Source: Paenibacillus silagei | GTDB taxonomy: Bacteria; Bacillota; Bacilli; Paenibacillales; Paenibacillaceae | Direction of reading: 5' to 3' | Assembly: GCF_017874735.1 (NCBI RefSeq) | Contig: NZ_JAGGLV010000006.1 | Coordinates: forward strand, 124,001-188,000 | DNA: 64,000 nucleotides | Part shown: in pieces, positions 8,201 to 15,000 of the stretch | How the letters are laid out: each line of letters starts with the position of its first letter | Numbering within the stretch: the first letter of the stretch is position 1 | Made by a program: the position numbers and the translations under genes | The notes under the pieces: model-generated | Seen by the model: only the letters and a program-made list of their open reading frames with translations | What the model was told of the DNA's origin: nothing | Databases searched by the model: none

Positions 8201-9209
8201 ATTTCATCATCTCCGTACTGTCCCACAGTTCAGGAGCAAAAACCAAAAAAACATAGTGCGGTGTCTGCAAATTCTGCAAGCCGTAGCTTCCTTTGTTACC
8301 CTCTTCTCTCTTCCTGAGGTCCGCAAGCAGCTCATCGGCAATCGCAGAAGCTTCGTAGGCTGTCGTGGCCAGAGTTCTTTGACTCCGGTCCTTATTCCAG
8401 GTATGCGGCAGCCATTTCAGCCACTCCCAGTGCTCCAGATCTTCCGGCTGCATGACACACACGATTCTTACATCATCGTATCCGTGGTGTGTGGTGAGAT
8501 GAACGATTGCAGCATTCAGGAAATTGCGGACCTCAGGCCGCTTACCGTATAACCCGAGCGTGCTGATACTGCTTAGAGGAATATAGACCGGGATATCTTT
8601 TACGTAATACATCTCCTCGCAGATCTTACTGGCGATCTCTTCAAGCGGATTCTCATCATCGATAGCCTTGGTGGTCGGGGTGTATGTAGGTACGAGAGAG
8701 ATCGGCTGAACCCCGACCCCAATCCGTATATGTAAAAAATCATCCTCAATAGCTGTTCTCTCCCAGAGCTGTTTACTCCGGCTACGGGCAATTTCTGTAC
8801 AGCTTTGAATACTTGGATGAATATATGTATGGGCCTCACGCTGCGTACTAGCAGCTCCTTGCAGATCATTGCGAACCTGGAATAAGTAATTGAGATATTT
8901 CTTTTCTAACTTTTTGTTTTGCTCCAGATGCTTGTTCACACTGGCTCTATAATTCATGACCGAGACCATCACCGTGAGCGCCGTCATACCCATCGTGGAG
9001 ACAAGCATAATATAGGACCTGGTCAGGGTTGACATAAATATGGATATGATCAGCATTCCCAGCGGCGGGACGATAATCGTTAACCAGGAGAAGGACGGTT
9101 TCTCCGAAGGCCTGGCGGGATCTTCCAGCTCCAGCACGCCTACCGGGTAGTTTGGTTTAATCCGGGGGGTTCTTTGTACCTGATTGGTTGTCATTTCTTG
9201 AATGTTCAT
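5223..9209 (-). CDS. essC: type VII secretion FtsK/SpoIIIE ATPase EssC/EccC
   Basis: This about 1328-aa protein is the motor of type VII secretion. Two membrane helices lie at about residues 45-85 (WLTIIVPPLGMLIISIFM and the following segment). The first FtsK/SpoIIIE ATPase has Walker A GTTGSGKSELLQ near residue 487 and the hallmark VLIDYKGGGMANAF. A second ATPase near residue 825 has GAPSSGKTTLLK and ILDFG. A third, C-terminal ATPase-like domain has no recognisable Walker A. The N-terminal FHA domains of staphylococcal EssC are absent; the protein instead begins with a short PNYPVG segment as in EccC. The frame extends to a GTG at 9224, but the ATG at 9209 has GGTGAT seven bases upstream. 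It is the first gene of the operon. Confidence 0.92.
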   Translation of the reverse strand: MNIQEMTTNQVQRTPRIKPNYPVGVLELEDPARPSEKPSFSWLTIIVPPLGMLIISIFMSTLTRSYIMLVSTMGMTALTVMVSVMNYRASVNKHLEQNKKLEKKYLNYLFQVRNDLQGAASTQREAHTYIHPSIQSCTEIARSRSKQLWERTAIEDDFLHIRIGVGVQPISLVPTYTPTTKAIDDENPLEEIASKICEEMYYVKDIPVYIPLSSISTLGLYGKRPEVRNFLNAAIVHLTTHHGYDDVRIVCVMQPEDLEHWEWLKWLPHTWNKDRSQRTLATTAYEASAIADELLADLRKREEGNKGSYGLQNLQTPHYVFLVFAPELWDSTEMMKYLLSGDSKLGMTSVFVSEKIDVALPLNCQVILEIKDGQGLVRKDTQNLLSHLADLFTADAMDNTQAEFFARSLAPLRIKAGQNNSYIPPMVTFLESFEAQQVEELKVLERWSRNQANRTLSTPLGLGAGGKSLVFDMHETSYGPHGLVAGTTGSGKSELLQSLLLGLAVNYHPHEIAFVLIDYKGGGMANAFTGLPHLVGTITNLGGNQINRALASIKSELMRRQRLFSEAGVTSIDSYIVLYRNKEVRLPLPHLIIVVDEFAELKSDQPEFMKELVSAARVGRSLGIHLILATQKPSGVVDDQIWSNSRFKLCLKVQTPSDSNEMLKRPEAAEIKEKGRGYLQVGNNELFTLFQSSWSGAPYHSGEAEGEGMPKLDIVSLSGERRALLPKQQQDDNNLALSELQAVVQHIADISAKESIGEAFQLWLPPLPETLALSEVLDQERIWNGQQWQEPRDQLVASVGRVDNPSDQEQYNLDINFNVNGHLLVYGAPSSGKTTLLKTMIMSLAMKYDPGYVNFYILDFGTRTLGVYHELPHLGDVIYPEDEQKLGKLISWLLAQLNERKRKFSQLGISNLVSYCNATGEKVPYIVIMLDNFTGFAEAYDDYVMDLAKLVREGGGYGIYFVFTANTVSSYPYRISQNIKQSLVFQMSDRLDYSSVLGRTDGMEPTNTVGRGLLKENGILEFHIAQPAQGSSDDQIAASIRRISSEMRAVAGDTSPAQISVIPDKLSLAELLERAVKNRPEGTGGTLVPLGLEQATTLPVELNLKEISSFVVSYTGQQDVELTFTSILKAFEASADSITKELYVFDSNTFKWADLKSVSALTVMDTAEEFLQLTHTFIEQLQLRKNDARQALADSSAPGEFDETDYILSKYPLLVLVMPHFKSAFDRMENDSLDHLERIARFGGGLGVLLMVGSDVHELNQLQLITNLAGEMINSGNALLTGGRLNDHMAYAHLLESMEYNELNQIMEPAEAMLLIAGSRKQIRMATE

Positions 9210-9527
9210 TCTTTTCATCACCACTGGATAGGAATTTTGGATTACGAAGAAGATAATTTAATTTTTAAACAATTATTGTATATTTTCATTAAATTGGGAC
9301 GGGCTTTATTTTTTATCGGATCAGCAAGTGAATAGTTTATATTTTACATAACATTTTCTGCTAAAATAGTTCATTGATCCCTTATGAGCGTTTTTTATCT
9401 TTACTCTATTAAAGTTAATAGAGGAGAAAGTTATAGTTCCTTAGTCATATTTTTTTGTCGAAACGAATTTAGATATAAGGATTTTGTCGGATTTACGTTT
9501 CATCTATACTTCAATCTAAAAAGTGTC
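9210..9527. other. AT-rich intergenic region upstream of essC
   Basis: About 320 bases between the divergent essC and merR genes carry no open frame I can support. The region is very AT-rich and must hold the essC operon promoter. I could not fix a convincing -35/-10 pair; a TACAAT-like hexamer on the minus strand near 9270 is the best candidate. It contains the perfect palindrome listed separately at 9404-9423. Confidence 0.5.
9404..9423. promoter_or_regulatory. perfect palindrome in essC upstream region
   Basis: CTCTATTAAAGTTAATAGAG has two perfect 9-base arms around a central AG. It lies about 190 bases upstream of essC and 105 bases upstream of the merR promoter. The size and symmetry fit an operator for a dimeric regulator, but no regulator can be named. 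Confidence 0.4.
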
Positions 9528-9558
9528 TTGACTTAAACCTTGGTTTAAGTCGTATCCT
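9528..9558 (+). promoter_or_regulatory. MerR-type promoter with operator dyad in a 19-bp spacer
   Basis: TTGACT (9528-9533) and TATCCT (9553-9558) are separated by 19 bases, the lengthened spacing characteristic of MerR-activated promoters. A perfect inverted repeat, ACTTAAACC-TT-GGTTTAAGT (9531-9550), fills the spacer. The merR gene starts 40 bases downstream, so the regulator probably controls itself and the overlapping dehydrogenase gene. Confidence 0.85.
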
Positions 9559-9598
9559 ATAACTGTCGACACCTAAACAATCAATTGGAGGCCTCCAG

Positions 9599-9985
9599 AT
9601 GAACTATTATTCCATTGGCGAAGCTGCAACGCGGTTAGGGATTCCGGAATCTACCATACGTTTTTATGAGAAGCAGGGGTTACTGCCCCGGATGGAGCGG
9701 GATGAAGCGGGCAGGCGGATTTTCACGGAGGATTACCTCGTTTTCCTTAAGATCATCCTCTATCTGAAAAACACACAGATGCCCATAAGCCAGATCAGGC
9801 AATATGTAGACTGGATGGCGGAGGGGGACAGCACGATTGCATTGCGGCTTGCCATGTTTCAAGAACATAAGCAGGCTGTATTGGCACAAATCGCGCTCAT
9901 GACCGAATCCTTGCAGGGAATTGAGAAGAAAATAGAACGTTATACGAATTATTTAGAGACTAACGGGAAAGAGGTTTTATCATGA
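9599..9985 (+). CDS. MerR-family transcriptional regulator
   Basis: This 128-aa protein has an N-terminal winged helix-turn-helix: YSIGEAATRLGIPESTIRFYEKQGLLP at residues 4-30, then the wing ending in RRIFTEDYLVFL, and a long C-terminal dimerisation helix. The C-terminus has no cysteine cluster, so a metal sensor is unlikely; similar short MerR proteins sense aldehydes or electrophiles. GGAGG lies seven bases before the ATG. Its stop overlaps the start of the next gene in ATGA, so the two are translationally coupled. The promoter upstream has the MerR architecture. The inducer is unknown. Confidence 0.9.
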   Translation: MNYYSIGEAATRLGIPESTIRFYEKQGLLPRMERDEAGRRIFTEDYLVFLKIILYLKNTQMPISQIRQYVDWMAEGDSTIALRLAMFQEHKQAVLAQIALMTESLQGIEKKIERYTNYLETNGKEVLS

Positions 9986-10743
9986 AGCTCTCAGGAAACA
10001 CTCTTCTGATTACAGGCGGAGGCTCCGGCATCGGACTGGCTATGGCGGAACGGTTCATCCAAATGGGGAACACAGTCATCATTACCGGACGGCGTGAGCA
10101 AGTGCTACAGTCGGCTAAGGACAAAGTCCCCGGCCTGATTACCCGCTCGTGCGATTTAATGGTAGAGTCAGAACGCCTTGCTCTCTTAGACTGGGTAACA
10201 TCAAGCTATCCGGGAGTCAATGTCCTGGTGAACAATGCCGGGATTCAGCAGCGCTTCAATATACAGACAGCGGATGTTAGAAACCATTGGGCTGATTTCA
10301 ATCAAGAAATTACCACCAACCTTGAAGCCCCTCTTCATCTGGCTATGCTGTTTGCTCCATTCTTCGCAAGCCAGGAGGCTGCAACCATCATTAACGTGAC
10401 CTCAGGTCTGGCCTTTACTCCGTTTGCCATCGCACCCATCTATTCAGCAACGAAGGCGGCCCTTCATTCCTTCACGGTAAGTCTCAGACTCCAGCTCTCC
10501 GGGACCCGCGTTGAGGTCATCGAGGTGGCCCCGCCGGCCGTAAATACCGATCTCGGCGGATCAGGGCTGCATGTACATGGCGAGCCGTTAGATGCGTTCA
10601 CGGATGGAATTTTTCAGGGATTCGCTGAAGGACTCCAGGAGATCGGATACGGCACCTCTGTGGACCGTCTGCGCATGTCACGGGACCGGATTGACGAATA
10701 TGCAGCGCAAATGTATGAGGCGACGAAAGGCTACATTGAATAA
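9982..10743 (+). CDS. short-chain dehydrogenase/reductase (DltE-like)
   Basis: This 253-aa Rossmann-fold oxidoreductase has the classical SDR marks: TGGGSGIG cofactor loop at residues 11-18, NNAG near residue 85, and the catalytic Ser with YSATK near residues 152-156. The sequence resembles DltE-type oxidoreductases, for which no firm substrate is known. ITGRR after the second strand suggests an NADP(H) preference. It starts inside the stop of the MerR gene and is followed by a strong hairpin, so the operon has two genes. Induction by the MerR ligand, perhaps a reactive carbonyl compound, is inference. Confidence 0.85.
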   Translation: MKLSGNTLLITGGGSGIGLAMAERFIQMGNTVIITGRREQVLQSAKDKVPGLITRSCDLMVESERLALLDWVTSSYPGVNVLVNNAGIQQRFNIQTADVRNHWADFNQEITTNLEAPLHLAMLFAPFFASQEAATIINVTSGLAFTPFAIAPIYSATKAALHSFTVSLRLQLSGTRVEVIEVAPPAVNTDLGGSGLHVHGEPLDAFTDGIFQGFAEGLQEIGYGTSVDRLRMSRDRIDEYAAQMYEATKGYIE

Positions 10744-10760
10744 AAGATTTGAATCAAAAC

Positions 10761-10802
10761 GCAGCAAAGAGACCGGCTGAGGGTAGCCGGTCTCTTTGCT
10801 GC
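10761..10802. terminator. hairpin between converging SDR and rpn genes
   Basis: A 17-base stem (GCAGCAAAGAGACCGGC paired with its complement) closes on a short loop. There is no long T tract on either side, but it lies 17 bases after the SDR stop and probably stops transcription from one or both sides. Confidence 0.6.
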
Positions 10803-10838
10803 ATATGCATTTATTTATCGATATGCATTTATTTATCG
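10803..10838. repeat. two tandem 18-bp copies
   Basis: ATATGCATTTATTTATCG occurs twice with no spacer (10803-10820 and 10821-10838), directly after the hairpin. The copies are perfect, pointing to a recent tandem duplication. Confidence 0.85.
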
Positions 10839-10868
10839 TCTTCTTATCCGTTACTAAGAGAACGAAAC

Positions 10869-11123
10869 TTACATCAGCTTCTTAATCTTCTCTACCGGTA
10901 ACTCCACCGCTTTGGAGACCTCTTCCGGAGTGAATCCGTGAAGCAGTAACTTGCGGATAATCTCCGCCTGGCCTTTTTCTACTCCTTGTTGGATTCCTTG
11001 TTCGATTCCTTGTTCAATTCCTCGTTCGATTCCTTGTTCTATGCCTTTCTCAATTCCCTGTTCTATTCCTTCAGCTATACCTTCTTCATATCCCCAACGC
11101 TTCCAGGCTGGCATGAGTTCCAT
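10869..11123 (-). CDS. possible internal small gene (RpnS-like) within rpn copy 1
   Basis: An in-frame ATG at 11123 is preceded by GGAGGAGGGTGA (11131-11142), a near-perfect Shine-Dalgarno element at 7-base spacing. It would give an 84-aa protein, MELMPAWKRWGYEEG to the end of the nuclease, containing the whole GIEQ repeat. Rpn genes in other bacteria have been reported to encode a small C-terminal protein from an internal start that neutralises the full-length toxin. The purines here also encode Glu-Glu-Gly, so the signal could be chance. Confidence 0.4.
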   Translation of the reverse strand: MELMPAWKRWGYEEGIAEGIEQGIEKGIEQGIERGIEQGIEQGIQQGVEKGQAEIIRKLLLHGFTPEEVSKAVELPVEKIKKLM

Positions 11124-11822
11124 AATCGCTTCACCCTCCTCCGGGTATTGTATCATTAATTCTTTTATGATCTCTTCATCCTGGGCCCGGTCCGGCTGGA
11201 AATATAAATCTGCCACTGACATCACAAGCGCCAGCCGTCCTTGATCGAGCCGTGTCTTCAGCTTCATGAACATGCGTAGGAACTCCCGGCGCACATCTCT
11301 TGCTTCTCTTGTAGTATACCCCATCTTGGCTAGTAACGCAGCAGCTACTGCATTGTCTGAATCAATAAATCTTCGCCAGTTCTGCTTACGTAATTCTACC
11401 TTGAGAAACTGAAAGCGCAGGATCTGATGCTCAGGAATAACCATCTCCAAGGTGTCCTGCTCCTCCCTGATCTCATCTGAAGTGAAGATGGCAATCGGAA
11501 TAATCAGCTTATGTTCTTTGCGGTAGCGCTCAAATAGACGGCTGAAATAAATAAACATCCGTTCATGAAACTGTGAATCCCGATACGACTGCGGCTCCAG
11601 GTGAATGAGAATATAACCGTCCAATCCTTTGTAGCGGATTTCCAGCAGGAGATCCAGTTCCCGCGCTTCCTCACCAACAATATCCACCAGCAATTCCTGC
11701 ATCAGAAACCGGGTCTCCCTATAATCCAGCATCGAATCAAGCTCAGGGAAAAACAACTCAATGAATTCCTGAAAGAACGTCTCCAGCAGCTTCTTAAAAG
11801 CCTCATCATGTGGTAAAGGTAT
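10869..11822 (-). CDS. Rpn-family nuclease/putative transposase, copy 1 (long repeat)
   Basis: A PD-(D/E)XK-type Rpn (recombination-promoting nuclease) protein of about 317 aa. The active-site pattern is ELDLLLEIRY, then ILIHLEPQSYRD and a helix ERMFIYFSRLFERYR. The C-terminal part carries tandem four-residue GIEQ/GIEK units (about residues 245-282) and ends in LPVEKIKKLM. The only standard start downstream (TTG at 11756) cuts off a segment, KIPLPHDEAFKKLLETFF, that is conserved in copy 2 with synonymous changes only. AGGAGG (11831-11836) stands 8 bases before an ATA at 11822, the likely start. Family members are known to cut DNA and some act in phage defence. A second copy lies at 20211-21092. 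Confidence 0.75.
   Translation of the reverse strand: MPLPHDEAFKKLLETFFQEFIELFFPELDSMLDYRETRFLMQELLVDIVGEEARELDLLLEIRYKGLDGYILIHLEPQSYRDSQFHERMFIYFSRLFERYRKEHKLIIPIAIFTSDEIREEQDTLEMVIPEHQILRFQFLKVELRKQNWRRFIDSDNAVAAALLAKMGYTTREARDVRREFLRMFMKLKTRLDQGRLALVMSVADLYFQPDRAQDEEIIKELMIQYPEEGEAIMELMPAWKRWGYEEGIAEGIEQGIEKGIEQGIERGIEQGIEQGIQQGVEKGQAEIIRKLLLHGFTPEEVSKAVELPVEKIKKLM
10976..11088. repeat. intragenic 12-bp repeat (GIEQ units) in rpn copy 1
   Basis: Degenerate 12-base units, written on the plus strand as variants of TTCCTTGTTCGA, encode GIEQ/GIEK/GIER. Copy 1 has six more units (24 residues) than the paralogue at 20211. Confidence 0.8.
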
Positions 11823-11860
11823 TTTAGTCGCCTCCTGTTATATCCTGCTTGTTTCTTGTG

Positions 11861-11888
11861 ATTATATTCCATTTCAATGGAATATAAT
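11861..11888. promoter_or_regulatory. 13-bp inverted repeat upstream of rpn copy 1
   Basis: ATTATATTCCATT and its exact reverse complement flank a central TC. On the minus strand the right arm holds TATAAT about 30 bases before the ribosome site, so the palindrome overlaps the probable rpn promoter. The equivalent site of copy 2 (about 21161-21188) has mutated arms. Confidence 0.5.
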
Positions 11889-11954
11889 ATAACAAAAAGC
11901 ACGTGTGTTCGTATTTCAATCATAGAAAACTGCCTTACCCTCCGCTTTACCTTG

Positions 11955-11991
11955 CTAAAAAAAGAGCAGCCCCGATTAAATGGGGCTGCCC
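11955..11991 (-). terminator. intrinsic terminator after SLH phosphoesterase gene
   Basis: On the minus strand GGCAGCCCC pairs with GGGGCTGC over an 8-base loop and is followed by seven T residues. It lies 37 bases downstream of the stop at 12028. Confidence 0.85.
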
Positions 11992-12027
11992 TTGTCTGCT
12001 CAGAAGCTTTAGCTTTGTCTACTTATC

Positions 12028-15000
12028 CTACTCCTCACCAGCTTCAACAAGCTTATCCATGAGCCGGACGATCATCACTACGGCTTCCGCGCGGGAAGCA
12101 GAATCCTTTGGTTTGAAGGCGCGATTGCCTTTCCCTGTGACAATTCCTGCATTAGCGAAAGCATTAATTGGCTCTGCCGCCCAGCTTGCCGGGAGGTCAG
12201 AGAATGGTGCCGGTGTGCCGGGAACATAGCTCGTAAGACGCGCCAGCATAGTCACAGCTTCCGCGCGGGTGATCTCCTGCTTGGGTTGGAAGGAACCATC
12301 GGCGTAGCCCTGAATAACTCCATGCTGTTGAAGCGCCGCAAGTGCCTTCGAAGCCCAATGTCCCTCCGTATCGGAGAATCCGGTCCCCTGCGCCCCCGTG
12401 AGACCAAAAGCTTTTGTGAGCATTACAGCAAACTCAGCGCGTGATACTTTGGCTTCAGGATGGAATGAACCATCCGCGTAACCCGTTATCATCCCCATCC
12501 GGGCTGCACGATCAATGAATGATGCACTCCACAGAACGGCAGGTACATCCTGGAACTTGACAACTGCAGCCGTCCGGCCTTTTGCAACGATAGATTTAAG
12601 CGCATCTAAGTCCAAGGTGTCTTTCAGGACAGGCCTGGTTACCGTTGGCTTTGCGGGACCGGCAGTTATAGCCGGTGTTGGTGCCGGTGTCGTCGTTGCT
12701 GTTGGTGACGGTGTTGCTGTCGGTGTTACCGCCGGCTTTGGTGCTGGCGTTGCTGCCGGTGTTCCTCCCGATTGTGGCGTTGGTGTCGGCGTTGCCACCG
12801 GTACCTTTCCGCCCTCAACCACGATGGGAATCGCAATGGTTAAGCCGCCGAAGGAAGCAGTAATTGTTACCCCGTCCCCCGCTGCAATACCCGTAATGAT
12901 CCCCTTGTCCGATACCGAGGCGACCGCAGGATCTGAAGTTGTCCAACGAACCTGATCCGTAACCACTATATTTGCTCCATTGTCATATACCGCTGTAATC
13001 ACGGAAGCTGCTTGCTTGTTCACCTGTAAGGTGTGTGTGCCAGGCTCGGCGGTCAGCTTCAGCAGCTTAGGCACCGTGCCTTCTGCCTGAACCGTTACCG
13101 ATAGCTTCACCGGCGGCATGTTACCGTAATTCGCCTGGATGGTAGCTTCTCCCACTTCAACGGCATGAATGATACCCTGGGCGTCTACTGTAGCTGCCCG
13201 CTCATTAGAAGATGTCCATACCGCTTGATTCGTGACATCGGCAGTGGAGTTATCGCTATAGGTAGCCGTAAGCACCGTCGCGTGCGTGTCGCCGACATTC
13301 AGCTTCAATTCGGCCGGGGCTACGGCCACGGAAGTCACTGTCCGCTCATCCTTTTTCACAATCGTATAGTTGTCAATTAATTCTGCGCTCTGCGTAGTGC
13401 GGGCTTGGATAATGATCTCATCATGGCTTACCTGAATGGCAGAATAGACGGGAACATCCTCGTCAAACATGAAATCAAGATACTCGTATTTGCTTCCATC
13501 GTAGAACTTCCAGCCCGACGCTCCGCCGTCCAGATAGACTGTTCCTTGCTCTCCGCTTGGCAGCGGCTTGCCTTTGCTCATCGGATAGGTGCGTGCATAT
13601 ACATGGTCATGGCCTTCCAGCACCAGATCGACCTTCAATTCTTCGAGAATAGGGGCAAAATAAGTCTGTGTGTATTCAATCAGATTGCCGCGTCCATCTT
13701 CGGTATGATAGGCAGGTTTGTGGAACATGACAATCTTCCATTTTTTATGACTGTTCAGAAGATCCTCCCGCAGCCACTCCGCTTGCTTGCCCATCGTGAC
13801 TTCGTCTGCTTCAGAGTTCAGTACCACGAAATGCACCTCTCCTGAATCGAACGAATAGGCATACTCCTTCTGGAGCTCAGGTCCGTTAACAGGTAGCCCC
13901 AAGGCTTTGGCGAAAATGTACTTTCCTTCCCCTTTTACATCATGATTCCCCATGGCATACGCTGAAGGAACAGAAGAGGTATAGATCGATGAGGCTTGCC
14001 AGAACTGGTTCCATTCATTCAAAACCGCCCCATCATCGACCATATCACCGCCATGCATAACGAACTGGGTATCGGGATAATTCGTGAACGCATTCTGGAT
14101 CAATTGCTGATAAGTCTCCAGCCCATTGTCCCCTTTGGTATGCGAATCGGTTACAAATACAAAGGAAACAGGCTTGTCCGGCGCAGCCTCCACCGTCTTA
14201 TAATTGGACCAATCGCTCCAATGGCCTTCGTAGCCAACTCTGTAATGATAGCCCGTACCTGGCTCAAGACCCGTGACTAATGCGTTATGAAGCTTGATCT
14301 CGCCCATAGGTCCGCCTGCAACCTCAGGAATGACCTCCACCTCGGAGAGCGCGCGCTGCGTGGCTGCTTTTGCCGGAGCATTCGTCAGATCACTATCCAC
14401 CCAATCACTATCTTTCATATACTGGATGTAAGCTTCTTGAACACTTGGCGCGCTCTGCCACCCTACACTCATCATCGTCTTCATATCTTCGGTTACAAAG
14501 GTCTGCACATATTGCGGATCTGCCCCGCCAAACGGAGCTACAACATTCATACTGATACTCTCGCTGGTACCGCCATCCTTGACAGCCTGAACGCTCCAAG
14601 TGCCAATGGCAAGGTTCGTCAGGGACGTATGAATCTCTCCCAAGGCATCCGTCAAGCCTATTCCTGCGGTAAGATCACTCTGCTCCACATCTGCGGATGA
14701 GATGTACCCTGCCTTGCTGCCATCCGGCAAATACACCTTTATGAATCCGGAAGCACTACCAGTTGTGGCGAACATCCGCGCGTCTTTCTCTACAGCAAGC
14801 AACACTGCGGACGATGGATCGGCTTTGGCATACACTTTGGACTCATCGGCGGTTACACGCACATAAGTCTGAGGACCGCTGGTATCGCTAAAATCAATCC
14901 CGGCTCCTTCCACCGGCGCTCCTGCGCGGGAGGTAACCGTGATGATACTCTGAGTGTGCAGCGCTGATCCCTTGATGCTGAGCTTGTAAGGAAACCCGAT

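Noticed and set aside
10976-11088. Short regular repeats that could suggest a CRISPR array
   Set aside because: The units are 12 bases, contiguous, in frame and encode GIEQ within a protein; there are no spacers.
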